This document shows positions 10,190 to 19,056 of a stretch of DNA of 48,274 bases, one piece after another. Every line of letters starts with the position of its first letter. The first letter of the stretch is position 1. The stretch spans positions 1 through 48,274 of the forward strand of contig NZ_SNWX01000024.1 of NCBI RefSeq assembly GCF_004362045.1. The letters are read 5' to 3'. The DNA is from Halanaerobium saccharolyticum (GTDB lineage: Bacteria; Bacillota; Halanaerobiia; Halanaerobiales; Halanaerobiaceae). A program made the translations under genes and the position numbers. The notes below the pieces were generated by a model. That model was not told where the DNA came from, searched no databases, and saw only the letters and a program-made list of their open reading frames with translations.

Positions 10190-10474
10190 TTATATTACCA
10201 GAGTAATTAAAATATCTCTAATGAAACCATGGATAATCTGTAAAGCAAAAATTGCGATTAATGGCGAAATATCAATACCAAGTATGCCCCCACTGGGAAG
10301 CAGCTCTCTAATTGGACCCAGAATTGGCTCAGTAGCATCAAAAATAAATTTAATTACTTTTTGCCAGCGCATATCACTGGGATTTGGCTGAACCCAGGAG
10401 ATAATTACCCGACCAATAATCAATAAATTTAAAATCTCAAAAACTGCACTTACTATTCTTACTAATATAAACAT
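10190..10474 (-). CDS. yggT: YggT/YlmG family membrane protein
   Basis: A small 94-residue membrane protein with two hydrophobic segments (about 1-22 and 65-90) flanking the family motif GRVIISWVQPNPSD and the segment FIFDATEPILGPIRELLP. I moved the start to the ATG at 10474, because a GGAGGC site lies seven bases before it; a longer in-frame extension upstream would run into yggS. The family is linked to division and osmotic tolerance in other bacteria, with no defined biochemistry. It follows yggS by 16 bases with no sepF gene between them. Confidence 0.92.
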   Translation of the reverse strand: MFILVRIVSAVFEILNLLIIGRVIISWVQPNPSDMRWQKVIKFIFDATEPILGPIRELLPSGGILGIDISPLIAIFALQIIHGFIRDILITLVI

Positions 10475-10490
10475 TGTTTTGCCTCCAAAA

Positions 10491-11195
10491 TTAGTATTCT
10501 CTTTCTCCAAATATTGCTGTACCAACCCTGACTATAGTTGCACCTTCTTCTACAGCAATTTGATAGTCATTTGTCATCCCCATTGACAGCTCTTTTAATT
10601 GAGTAACCTCACGCGAAAGCTGATCAAATAATTTTTTCATATCCTTAAAATATGAACGAAGTTTTTCTGTATCATCTAAGTAGGGCAGGACAGTCATTAA
10701 TCCCTCCACTTTTAAATACTCTAAATTAATTATTTTTCTTAAAAAAACTTCTGCTCGGTCAGGAGTTATTCCAAATTTATTTTCATCACCGGCAATATTG
10801 ATTTCAATTAGTACCGATATTTTTCTCTCGTTTTTTTTGGCTCTTTTATTTACTTCCCTGGCAAGTCTTAAGCTGTCAATAGACTCAATCATCCTACAAT
10901 TTTCCATCCTCATAAGATATTTTACTTTATTTCTCTGTAAATGTCCAATGAAATGCCAGTCAAGCTTAATATTATCAGACATCAGTTTATCATTTTTCTC
11001 TTCTAATTCCTGAACTCTATTTTCACCAAAAAACTTAACCCCTGCTTCATTTAAAATTTTTATTGAGCCAGCCTTTTGGTTTTTGCTTACAGCAAGCAGC
11101 TTTACTTGAGTATGGTCTCTATCAGCAGCTGCCGCCGCTTTTTTTATATTATCCTTAACTTTATTTAAATTAGAAATTAGTTTATCTTTCTGCAT
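10491..11195 (-). CDS. yggS: YggS/YlmE family PLP-binding protein
   Basis: A 234-residue single-domain PLP protein of the PLPBP family, which controls free pyridoxal phosphate and amino-acid balance. The PLP lysine is in LLAVSKNQ near residue 37. Other family blocks are FGENRVQEL, WHFIGHLQRNKVKYL, GLMTVLPY, LSMGMTNDYQIAVEEGATIVRVG and a closing FGERE. The length is normal. It starts four bases after the HlyD-like gene and is followed by yggT. In most Firmicutes sepF would come next. Confidence 0.95.
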   Translation of the reverse strand: MQKDKLISNLNKVKDNIKKAAAAADRDHTQVKLLAVSKNQKAGSIKILNEAGVKFFGENRVQELEEKNDKLMSDNIKLDWHFIGHLQRNKVKYLMRMENCRMIESIDSLRLAREVNKRAKKNERKISVLIEINIAGDENKFGITPDRAEVFLRKIINLEYLKVEGLMTVLPYLDDTEKLRSYFKDMKKLFDQLSREVTQLKELSMGMTNDYQIAVEEGATIVRVGTAIFGEREY

Positions 11196-11199
11196 AAGC

Positions 11200-12102
11200 C
11201 TAAACCTCCCTGCCGTAATTGAAATCTTCAGGATTTGTGATTATTTCTTCCCCAATCTCTAAACCGCTCACTATTACATATTCATCATTTCCATTTAAAA
11301 TTACAACTTCCTGAAACTTATATTTATTATACCCACTAACCTTAAGAACACCCTGGCCAGAAGGTTGACTAAATACTGCTTTGCGGGGTATTTTAATACC
11401 TCGATAAATATTTTTGATAATATTCACTTCTATTCTTCTTCTATTAATCCAGCGAGGAATAAATTGATCTAACTCAATCAAGAAAAAAGTATCCTCCAGA
11501 TTGGGTAGAATATCAAAAATTCTGGCTTTAAAAAGTTCTTCTGAATTTTTCTGCGCTATAAATATTACTTCATTAGTTCTAAATCTATCAACCTGTGACT
11601 TCGGAACCTGTACTATTAAAAAAAGTTTAAAGTTATTAATTATTCTATACAGTGTCTCTCCTTTTTTGACCCTATCTCCAGAAAGAAGATGTTCATAGTT
11701 TCCTCTTAACTCCTCAAAATCACTATATTTAATTTGATTTAAGTTATCAATATTTACTTCATCCTCTAAACCATCTACAGCAAAACTAACTATTCCTGCA
11801 TTCTTATTAAATATCTTCTGCTGCCTGTCCGAAGATCTAATTACTGCCAGTTTTCTACCTGAAGCAAGTCTATCTCCCTCACCAACCAGAAGTTCTACTC
11901 GACCTGAAATTGGAGCCCTGATAACTTTTTCATCTCTAACAATCAGTGCCTCAGTCCAGAATCCATCAATAACTTCTCCCTGAGCAGCTAACATAGTTTC
12001 ATATCTTGCTGCCCCAAAAAATTGAGTTCCTAAGATAAAAACAACCATTAAAATAAATATTATAACAAAAGGTTTAAAATTTGTAGCATTTTTTTTTGCC
12101 AT
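11200..12102 (-). CDS. HlyD-like membrane-anchored adaptor protein in the division cluster
   Basis: A 300-residue protein with one N-terminal membrane anchor (about 11-30) and an extracytoplasmic region with a biotinyl-lipoyl-like hairpin. The halves are recognisable as RAPISGRVELLVGEGDRLASGRKLAVI and RVKKGETLYRIINN, followed by beta-barrel strands, like HlyD or other membrane-fusion adaptors. No ABC or RND pump gene is nearby. I chose the ATG at 12102, six bases after AAGGTG. It sits between ftsZ and yggS. I recall similar HlyD-like genes at this place in clostridial ylm clusters, but could not check. A role in division or envelope linkage is inference. Confidence 0.75.
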   Translation of the reverse strand: MAKKNATNFKPFVIIFILMVVFILGTQFFGAARYETMLAAQGEVIDGFWTEALIVRDEKVIRAPISGRVELLVGEGDRLASGRKLAVIRSSDRQQKIFNKNAGIVSFAVDGLEDEVNIDNLNQIKYSDFEELRGNYEHLLSGDRVKKGETLYRIINNFKLFLIVQVPKSQVDRFRTNEVIFIAQKNSEELFKARIFDILPNLEDTFFLIELDQFIPRWINRRRIEVNIIKNIYRGIKIPRKAVFSQPSGQGVLKVSGYNKYKFQEVVILNGNDEYVIVSGLEIGEEIITNPEDFNYGREV

Positions 12103-12132
12103 CAGCATCACCTTAAAAGAAAGAGATAATCT

Positions 12133-12160
12133 AAATCCTGATGTAATTACATCAGGATTT
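12133..12160 (-). terminator. 28-bp perfect palindrome between ftsZ and the HlyD-like gene
   Basis: A fully self-complementary 28-base sequence, with half-site AAATCCTGATGTAA, lies eight bases past the ftsZ stop. As RNA it forms a 12-bp stem with a four-base loop, but only TTT at the end of the stem follows, so it is a weak or conditional terminator at best. Its perfect symmetry also fits a DNA-binding operator or an mRNA-stability hairpin. Confidence 0.55.
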
Positions 12161-12168
12161 TATTGTTA

Positions 12169-13245
12169 TTATCCTTTTTTATTTCTTAAAAAAGCCGGTA
12201 TATCAAGATCATCACCAGAAAAACTCTCCATTTCAAAATCTTCTTCCGGCATCTCTTCATCTTTAGTATTCTTAATTTCCTTTTTAGGAGACCCCGCATC
12301 AAAACCAGTCGCAATAACTGTAACTTTAACTTCACTTTCTAATTCTTCATCAATTACAGCTCCTAAAATAATATTTGCATCAGGATCAGCCACTTCCTGA
12401 ATAACTCTGGCTGCTTCATTTGCTTCATGGATCCCCAGATCCAGACCTCCAGTAATATTTAATAATACACCTCGAGCTCCATCAATAGAGGCCTCCAATA
12501 ATGGAGAAGCAATGGCCAGTTTTGCAGCCTCAGTTGCTCTATTATCTCCATCAGATTTGCCAATTCCCATGAGCGCTGAACCAGCGTCAGTCATAATTGT
12601 CTTTACATCAGCAAAGTCAAGGTTAATAATACCAGTAATTGTAATTAAATCAGAAATACCCTGTACACCCTGTCTTAATACATTATCCGCAATTTTAAAG
12701 GCGTCCATTAAACTTGTCTGTTTTTCAGCCACTTCCAATAAGCGGTCATTAGGAATTACAATTAAAGTATCTACTTTATTTTTTAGCTCTTCTATTCCCG
12801 AAATAGCATTACTCATTCTTTTTTTACCCTCTACTGTCAGCGGTTTAGTAACAACTCCAACAGTCAGTGCACCCAGTTTTTTTGCTGCCTCAGCAACTAC
12901 AGGAGCAGCTCCAGTACCTGTTCCACCACCCATACCAGCAGTAATAAATACCATATCTGCACCATCTATAGCCTGTGCAATTTCTTCTCTATTTTCTTCA
13001 GCCGCTTCAAAACCAATCTCTGGATCTGAACCTGCTCCCAGACCTCTGGTTATTTTTTCTCCAATTCTAATTGTTACTCCAGCATTAGAAGCCATTAAAG
13101 CCTGTGCATCTGTATTAATTGCAATAAATTCAACTCCATCTAAACCTTCTTCAATCATTCTATTGACGGCATTATTGCCGCCACCACCTACACCAACAAC
13201 TTTTATATTTGCAAATTGTTCAATTTCTGTTCCAATATCAAACAC
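12169..13245 (-). CDS. ftsZ: cell division protein FtsZ
   Basis: The tubulin-like GTPase that forms the Z ring. From the chosen start it has 358 residues. It carries the nucleotide-binding [13 protein letters not shown], the tubulin signature [14 protein letters not shown] and the NDRLL motif. The T7-loop region is [11 protein letters not shown]. The tail is acidic and ends in [13 protein letters not shown], the peptide that binds FtsA and other partners. A GTG start at 13245 is chosen: GGAGGG lies seven bases upstream, and it gives the expected N terminus. A longer in-frame reading begins at 13287 but adds an unusual extension. It follows ftsA by 56 bases. Confidence 0.98.
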   Translation of the reverse strand: MFDIGTEIEQFANIKVVGVGGGGNNAVNRMIEEGLDGVEFIAINTDAQALMASNAGVTIRIGEKITRGLGAGSDPEIGFEAAEENREEIAQAIDGADMVFITAGMGGGTGTGAAPVVAEAAKKLGALTVGVVTKPLTVEGKKRMSNAISGIEELKNKVDTLIVIPNDRLLEVAEKQTSLMDAFKIADNVLRQGVQGISDLITITGIINLDFADVKTIMTDAGSALMGIGKSDGDNRATEAAKLAIASPLLEASIDGARGVLLNITGGLDLGIHEANEAARVIQEVADPDANIILGAVIDEELESEVKVTVIATGFDAGSPKKEIKNTKDEEMPEEDFEMESFSGDDLDIPAFLRNKKG

Positions 13246-13301
13246 TAATATTCCCTCCCCGTTAAGGATAATATGTAAGCTTATCAAAATAATTTCTGGT
13301 T

Positions 13302-14588
13302 TTAGAAAAACTCACTAAACCAGGTTTTTAGTTTTGTAAAAAACCCACTTACAATTTCTTTGCTATTATTACTATTATTACTGCTCAGGTTACTATTCCT
13401 GGCATCTCCATTTTCCAGAGCAAACTCAATCAAACCTACAGCTGTAGAAAAAATTGCCCGGGGGATAGTATCACCCTTTTTTATATATACGGGATTATCA
13501 ATAACATTTGACAGCCCACTAACATAATCAGGTTCTCCTATTCGAACTGGTAGTTCTGTAATATCAGAAGCAAGTTTTTCGGAACCCTCCAGTAAAGAGG
13601 CTCCTCCGGTCAAAATCATACCAGCAGGTGTCAGATCAGCAGAACCAGCACTATCCAGTTCCTTTTTGACAAGTGAAAATACTTCGCTCATTCGCGGTTC
13701 AATCACCTGACAGAGCATTTTGCGAGAAAGTTTCTTTCTTTCCTTTCCACTAGCAGCCAGAACCTCAATTTTATCACTTTCATCAATTTCTGCTGGCAAA
13801 ACCGAACCATGCATTATCTTGATTTTCTCTGCTTCAGAAACAGGGGTTCTTAAACCTACTGCAATATCATTGCTGACATGATTACCTCCAACAGGAATTA
13901 CTGCAGTATGTGCTATACTGCCTTCATGAAAGACAATAACATCAGTAGTTCCACCACCAATATCTACTAAAACAGCTCCTAACTCTTTTTCATCATCAGA
14001 TAAAACAGCCTGGCTGGAAGCCAGCGGTTCTAAAACCACCTCATCAACACTTAAACCGGCTCTTAAAATACTTTTTACCAGATTCTGAATTGAGGTTGAA
14101 GCACCTTTTATAATATGAGTTTCCACCTCAAGTCGAACTCCAGACATTCCTAAAGGGTCCTGAATCCCTGGACTACCATCTACAATGAACTCTCTGGGAA
14201 GCACATGTAAAATATCTTCCTCAGCTGATACAGGAATTATTCGCGCTGCATCAATAACTCTTTTTATATCACTCTCTTTAATTTCCTTTTCATCTCCAGT
14301 AACTGCAACAACTCCATGACTGTTGATAGACTTAATATGTGAACCAGCAATCCCAACATATGCAGAATCTACCTTCTGTCCGGCCATTCTTTCTGCCTTC
14401 TGAACAGCACTTTTTATTGCATGACTGGTTTTATCTATATCAACTACAATTCCTTTGCGGAGGCCGTTAGATGGAGCTAAACCTATTCCAATAATCTCAA
14501 TATTATTATCTCCATTAATTTCTGCTATTAATGCACATATCTTAGTGGTGCCGATATCAAGCCCAGTAACTATCTTTCTCCTTTTCAC
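13302..14588 (-). CDS. ftsA: cell division protein FtsA
   Basis: The actin-like protein that tethers FtsZ to the membrane. The 428-residue protein has the actin-fold phosphate loop in [17 protein letters not shown], a second phosphate motif in [17 protein letters not shown] and the adenosine motif [12 protein letters not shown]. It ends with an amphipathic helix, [13 protein letters not shown], which is the membrane-targeting sequence of FtsA. The start is GTG, nine bases after GGAGGT. The gap before it (14589-14707) is 119 bases and may hold a weak promoter, but I saw no convincing -35/-10 pair. Confidence 0.97.
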   Translation of the reverse strand: MKRRKIVTGLDIGTTKICALIAEINGDNNIEIIGIGLAPSNGLRKGIVVDIDKTSHAIKSAVQKAERMAGQKVDSAYVGIAGSHIKSINSHGVVAVTGDEKEIKESDIKRVIDAARIIPVSAEEDILHVLPREFIVDGSPGIQDPLGMSGVRLEVETHIIKGASTSIQNLVKSILRAGLSVDEVVLEPLASSQAVLSDDEKELGAVLVDIGGGTTDVIVFHEGSIAHTAVIPVGGNHVSNDIAVGLRTPVSEAEKIKIMHGSVLPAEIDESDKIEVLAASGKERKKLSRKMLCQVIEPRMSEVFSLVKKELDSAGSADLTPAGMILTGGASLLEGSEKLASDITELPVRIGEPDYVSGLSNVIDNPVYIKKGDTIPRAIFSTAVGLIEFALENGDARNSNLSSNNSNNSKEIVSGFFTKLKTWFSEFF

Positions 14589-14707
14589 AACAGTCTACCT
14601 CCTTTCTTATCCAAACATTTCTTTTTTTTATTCATTTAATAAATCAGGCTCAATTAAAATAGTTCAATATAAATTTTGTTATTCCTTTATTATTGATAAA
14701 ATTATCC

Positions 14708-15403
14708 TTATTTTAACTTAATTACAGGATGTTTTATAACCTGTAAATTAATATAATCAATGTCAGCTTCCTGATTATTATTTAAAATAGAATTTAAAAT
14801 TGCAAATTTATCTTCCAGCTTTTCATTCCTACCTAAATTAACCCCTCCACCTTCTCTCAAATATAACTTATAAACATCATCCTGATAAATTATTTTTTTA
14901 AACTTTCCAAGATATTCAGGCCTTAGGTTATTAAAAATATTTAAAATATCATCTGCTAATAGAGGAAAGAATACTTTATGATTATCAAAATAATAAGCAA
15001 AACCAGCAAGTTGAGGTAAATTAACCTCTGCTGTTAAACCTTTTTCTGCTAAAATTATGCCATCTGCAGAAAAAATCAACTTTTGGTTGTTGTTTTTCAG
15101 CCAGGCTACTGCCTTTCTTTCTTCAATTACTACATGAACTGTTGAAGGGTATGATTTTTCTATTTGAACTGAAGATATCAAATTATGTTTTAATAAATTA
15201 TTTTTCAATTCCTCTTCGTTCAAAAATAATAAATTATCACCATAAAATTTATTAATTCTTAATCTTAACTCATTTTTATTCATCTCAGTTCGAGAATGAA
15301 ATACAAAATCCCTGATATGAAAAAAAGGAGAAAAAAGAAAAGATAAAAAAGTTAGAAATATAAAAAATAATAGCATCAGAACGATCTGATATTTTTTCTC
15401 CAT
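14708..15403 (-). CDS. ftsQ: cell division protein FtsQ/DivIB
   Basis: A 231-residue bitopic membrane protein of the divisome. It has a short cytoplasmic N terminus, one membrane segment (about 6-26), then a POTRA domain (FHIRDFVFHSRTEMNKNELRLRI) and the beta domain, with VHVVIEERKAVAWLKN typical of the family. It follows murC by 36 bases and precedes ftsA, the usual location. It bridges FtsL and FtsB-type partners to the septal synthase in other species. Confidence 0.9.
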   Translation of the reverse strand: MEKKYQIVLMLLFFIFLTFLSFLFSPFFHIRDFVFHSRTEMNKNELRLRINKFYGDNLLFLNEEELKNNLLKHNLISSVQIEKSYPSTVHVVIEERKAVAWLKNNNQKLIFSADGIILAEKGLTAEVNLPQLAGFAYYFDNHKVFFPLLADDILNIFNNLRPEYLGKFKKIIYQDDVYKLYLREGGGVNLGRNEKLEDKFAILNSILNNNQEADIDYINLQVIKHPVIKLK

Positions 15404-15439
15404 TAATCATCCCTCACAAAATTGAACCAATATAATAAC

Positions 15440-16804
15440 CTAATTATTTTTTAAAATCAAATCAGGAAGTTCTGTAATATCGCCCGCTCCAACAGTCAGA
15501 ATAATATCTCCTGCCTCAGCTTCAGCCAATAATCTAGCAGTAATTTCATTAAAATCAGCTAGATAATTACATTCCACAGCAGAATTTTTAGAAATTTTAT
15601 CTGCTAAATCTTTTAAAGAAATAATATAATTCTTTTTTTCTGAAGCAGAAAAGATATCAGTTAAGTATACCTGATCAGCATCAGCAAATGCCTGACTAAA
15701 CTCTTCTAGAAATTTATAAGTTCTGCTGTATCGATGGGGCTGAAAAATAACTCTAATTTTATTATAATCCATGTTTTTTACAGTCTTTAAAAGTTCTCTA
15801 ATCTCAGTTGGATGATGGGCATAATCATCCACAATATCAACAGTAGAATTTAAAACTTGACCCTTATAATCAAATCTACGATCAACTCCACTAAATTCTT
15901 TAAGAGCAGCCTGAATTACTTCAATGTCTATTTTTAAACACCTGGCTGCCGCGGCTGCAGCCAGAGCATTATAAATATTATATTCTCCAGGAACAGAAAG
16001 TTCAATTGCAGCAGCAAATTCTTCTGAATGATATAAATCAAAAAAACTATTAAAATTATGATACTTGATATTTTTAGCTGTGAATTCTCCCTCTTTTAAG
16101 GAAAAACTGCTGCAATTTTTTCTATTTTTAAAAAGAAAATCTAAGTTTTTATCATCTTTATTATATAATAGAATTGCCCGCTTGTCATTTTTATCGGCAA
16201 ATCTTTTAAAAATATCTTCAAATTCTTTAAAATCCCGATAAAAATCAGGATGATCAAGCTCCAGATTATTTAGTAATAATAAATCTGGATCAAAATAAAG
16301 AAAAGATCCATCACTCTCATCTGCCTCAGTTATAAAATATTCACCTCTGCCATCTGCCATATTACCTTTTAGTTCCTCGAGAAATCCTCCTACCATAACT
16401 GCAGGATCTTTTTTTGCCCGCCTAAAAATTGCAGCCAGCATCGCTGTAACAGTTGTTTTGCCGTGAGTTCCAGCAACAGCAATAGTTTTTTTGTTTCTCA
16501 TTAAATAGGAAAGCATCTCTGCCCTTTTAACTATTTTTAAGCCTTTTTTTCTGGCTGCCTTAATTTCGGGGTTATTATCGGGAATGGCACTGGTTTTGAC
16601 TATTATATCAGCACCCTCAATATTAGAAGCAGTATGACCTATAAAAAGTTTAATTTTATATTTTCTTAATAAATCCAGATATTTGCTTTCTTTTAGATCA
16701 GAACCACTTACTTTATAACCTCTTTCCGCAAGAATTTCTGCTATACCACTCATCGAAACTCCACCTATGCCAATCAAATGAATATGCGAATTTTTATTTA
16801 GCAA
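15440..16804 (-). CDS. murC: UDP-N-acetylmuramate--L-alanine ligase MurC
   Basis: MurC adds L-alanine to UDP-MurNAc in the cytoplasm. The 454-residue protein has the Rossmann motif HLIGIGGVSMSGIAEIL, the ATP loop AGTHGKTTVTAML, the Mur ligase signature ESDGSFL and the substrate region DDYAHHPTEI with HRYSRTYKFL. I selected a TTG start at 16804 (GGGTGA five bases upstream). The in-frame GTG at 16813 lies inside the ribosome site. It follows murG by about 40 bases. murB, often next to murC, is not in this window. Confidence 0.97.
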   Translation of the reverse strand: MLNKNSHIHLIGIGGVSMSGIAEILAERGYKVSGSDLKESKYLDLLRKYKIKLFIGHTASNIEGADIIVKTSAIPDNNPEIKAARKKGLKIVKRAEMLSYLMRNKKTIAVAGTHGKTTVTAMLAAIFRRAKKDPAVMVGGFLEELKGNMADGRGEYFITEADESDGSFLYFDPDLLLLNNLELDHPDFYRDFKEFEDIFKRFADKNDKRAILLYNKDDKNLDFLFKNRKNCSSFSLKEGEFTAKNIKYHNFNSFFDLYHSEEFAAAIELSVPGEYNIYNALAAAAAARCLKIDIEVIQAALKEFSGVDRRFDYKGQVLNSTVDIVDDYAHHPTEIRELLKTVKNMDYNKIRVIFQPHRYSRTYKFLEEFSQAFADADQVYLTDIFSASEKKNYIISLKDLADKISKNSAVECNYLADFNEITARLLAEAEAGDIILTVGAGDITELPDLILKNN

Positions 16805-16843
16805 AATAATCACCCTAAATCAAATTTTATTATTAAAATAATT

Positions 16844-17944
16844 TTATAAACCCAATTTTTCTATAACCCTGATAATATTGGACAGCGAATCTTTTTGTGA
16901 CATTGATTCTGCTGCAGCTGACATAGATTTTAATTTTTTTTCGTTTTCAATAATCATTCTCACTTTTTTCAATAGTAACTTTTCATTTAAATCAGCTTCC
17001 TCAATAACTACCGCTGCTCTGTTATTTTGCAGAGTGCGGGCATTAAAAAGTTGATGATTTTCTGCAGCTGCTGCAAAAGGAATTAAAATAGATGGTTTTG
17101 CACAGCTTGTGATTTCTGCCAGACCAGTTGCTCCAGCTCTAGCAATGATCAGGTCCGCTACAGCCAGTGCATATTCCATTTCATCTAAATAGTCAATAAC
17201 TTTTAATAATGGATTTTCCAGATCAAGATTACTGCTTTTGAGTCTGGTCAGCAGCTGATTATAATTATCTTTTCCGCTTAAATGTAAAATTTGGATATTA
17301 TTTTGAACTGCATATTTATAAAGTTTTATCACATTTTGGTTAATCACTTCTGCACCCAGACTTCCACCGGTAATTAAAATAGTTTTTAGGTCTGGATCTA
17401 AATGCAATTCTCTGTAAGCTTGAGCCTTTTCTACATTCATAATTTGGGCTCTGACCGGATTGCCCGTGATCTCAATTTTATCTTCATTAACATTTAAATA
17501 GTCTGCTGCCTCAGAAAAGTTAAGGCAGACTTTATCAACTACCTGAGCCAGTAATTTATTTGTAATACCTGGATAGGCATTTTGTTCATGGATTATAGTA
17601 TTTTTTCTCAGTAAACTTCCAGCCAGAACCACAGGTCCAGCTACAAAGCCCCCGGTTCCGATAACAAAATCTGTTTCAAAATCTCTGATTAATTTTAAAG
17701 CTTTAAAAAAAGCTTTAGTGTTAAAAAATAAAGAACTAAAAATCTTTGTTGAGATTTTTCTGGGCAGTGGTCGTACAGAAAGTTTTTTAAAATCAAAGCC
17801 AGCCTTTGGCACAATTTCTGCTTCCATTCTGTGATCAGAACCAAGATACAAAATTTCCCAGCCTCTTTTTTTTAACTCCTCTGCAACTGCAAGTGCAGGA
17901 TAAATATGACCTCCTGTGCCTCCACCAGTAATTACTGCTTTCAT
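16844..17944 (-). CDS. murG: UDP-GlcNAc:lipid I transferase MurG
   Basis: MurG converts lipid I to lipid II on the inner face of the membrane. The 366-residue glycosyltransferase shows the N-terminal glycine loop TGGGTGGHIYPALAVAEEL, the second loop GTGGFVAGPVVLAG and IHEQNAYPGITNKLLA. The C-terminal donor-binding motifs include TGGSLGA and RAGATGLAEI, followed by LIPFAAAAENHQLFNA. All motifs are intact. It lies eight bases after ftsW, as in many dcw clusters. Confidence 0.97.
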   Translation of the reverse strand: MKAVITGGGTGGHIYPALAVAEELKKRGWEILYLGSDHRMEAEIVPKAGFDFKKLSVRPLPRKISTKIFSSLFFNTKAFFKALKLIRDFETDFVIGTGGFVAGPVVLAGSLLRKNTIIHEQNAYPGITNKLLAQVVDKVCLNFSEAADYLNVNEDKIEITGNPVRAQIMNVEKAQAYRELHLDPDLKTILITGGSLGAEVINQNVIKLYKYAVQNNIQILHLSGKDNYNQLLTRLKSSNLDLENPLLKVIDYLDEMEYALAVADLIIARAGATGLAEITSCAKPSILIPFAAAAENHQLFNARTLQNNRAAVVIEEADLNEKLLLKKVRMIIENEKKLKSMSAAAESMSQKDSLSNIIRVIEKLGL

Positions 17945-17952
17945 AATTTATC

Positions 17953-19047
17953 TCATCCTTCAACATAACGCGAAATATTTAATAATAAAGCCAGTGCTGT
18001 TAAATTAATTACTAATGATGATCCCCCATAACTAATAAGCGGCAGAGTAATACCAGTAACAGGCATTAATGATGTGACTACTGCCATGTTAATCAGAGCC
18101 TGTATAACAACTATCGACGTAATACCAACCGCAAGCATTGAACCAAACGGATCATCAACTCTTGTAGCAATTTTTAGACCTCTCCAGGCAAGTAAAAAAT
18201 ATAAACTAACAATAAATAAAGTACCCAGCAGACCAAATTCCTCACCCAGAACTGCAAAAATAAAGTCTGTACCTGGTTCTGGTAAATACAAAAATTTCTG
18301 ATGGCTGTTGCCGGCACCTACTCCAAACAAGCCGCCGGAACCAAGAGCCAGCAAAGACTGGATGATATGATATCCACTATCCAGCGGATCCTGCCAGGGA
18401 TTAAGAAAAGTAAATAACCTTTCCCTCCGATATGGTTCGGCCATAATTGCTGCCAGTGATAATAATAAAGACACTATACTCAGAACAATAAATAACGATA
18501 TTCTAATACCGCCGACAAAAATCATTGCTGCTGCAACTGCTGCCAGACTAACTGCAGTTCCAAGATCTGGCTCCAGTAAAATTAAAAATGATATTAAGCC
18601 GATTACAATTAAAGGTGGTAAGATTCCATTTTTTATTTGTTTTATTTTGTCCTTATTTTTATCAATATAAGCAGCAAGATAAATAACTATAGTAAATTTA
18701 GCCAGTTCAGATGGCTGAAAATTAACTGGACCTAAAGGTAACCATCTTCTTGAGCCTCCTGCCATTTTCCCAACTCCAGGAATCAGAACTAAAATCAAAG
18801 TTCCCAGAGAAACTAAAAGTAAATAAGGAGCTAAATCCTTTAATTTTTTATACTTTAGTTTATAAATAATAGCTGATAAAAGGAGAGCTACCCCTAGGTA
18901 TTTAAGCTGATTATAAAAAAAATAATAACTATTAGAAAAAAGTTGTTCGGCTTTAACGGAACTGGCTGAGAGAATCATTATCAGACCACTTAAAACCAGA
19001 GCAATAATTGTAAATAATAAAATAAAATCAGGCAGCTTTTTACGCAT
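17953..19047 (-). CDS. ftsW: SEDS peptidoglycan polymerase FtsW
   Basis: A 364-residue polytopic membrane protein of the shape-elongation-division-sporulation family, with about ten hydrophobic segments. It polymerises septal glycan strands with a partner penicillin-binding protein. Signatures are GSRRWLPLGPVNFQPSE, LLEPDLGTAV and the terminal PVTGITLPLISYGGSSL. Position between murD and murG favours FtsW over RodA. It probably works with the PASTA penicillin-binding protein encoded upstream. Confidence 0.95.
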   Translation of the reverse strand: MRKKLPDFILLFTIIALVLSGLIMILSASSVKAEQLFSNSYYFFYNQLKYLGVALLLSAIIYKLKYKKLKDLAPYLLLVSLGTLILVLIPGVGKMAGGSRRWLPLGPVNFQPSELAKFTIVIYLAAYIDKNKDKIKQIKNGILPPLIVIGLISFLILLEPDLGTAVSLAAVAAAMIFVGGIRISLFIVLSIVSLLLSLAAIMAEPYRRERLFTFLNPWQDPLDSGYHIIQSLLALGSGGLFGVGAGNSHQKFLYLPEPGTDFIFAVLGEEFGLLGTLFIVSLYFLLAWRGLKIATRVDDPFGSMLAVGITSIVVIQALINMAVVTSLMPVTGITLPLISYGGSSLVINLTALALLLNISRYVEG

Positions 19048-19056
19048 AACTTCTCC

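Noticed and set aside
10475-10490. A hidden sepF between yggS and yggT
   Set aside because: Only 16 bases separate the genes and no sepF-like sequence was found in any neighbouring frame.
12512-13318. A 268-codon open frame on the plus strand opposite ftsZ
   Set aside because: It is a low-complexity mirror of ftsZ codons (rich in Ser, Pro, Ile, Ala), with no ribosome site and no recognisable domain.
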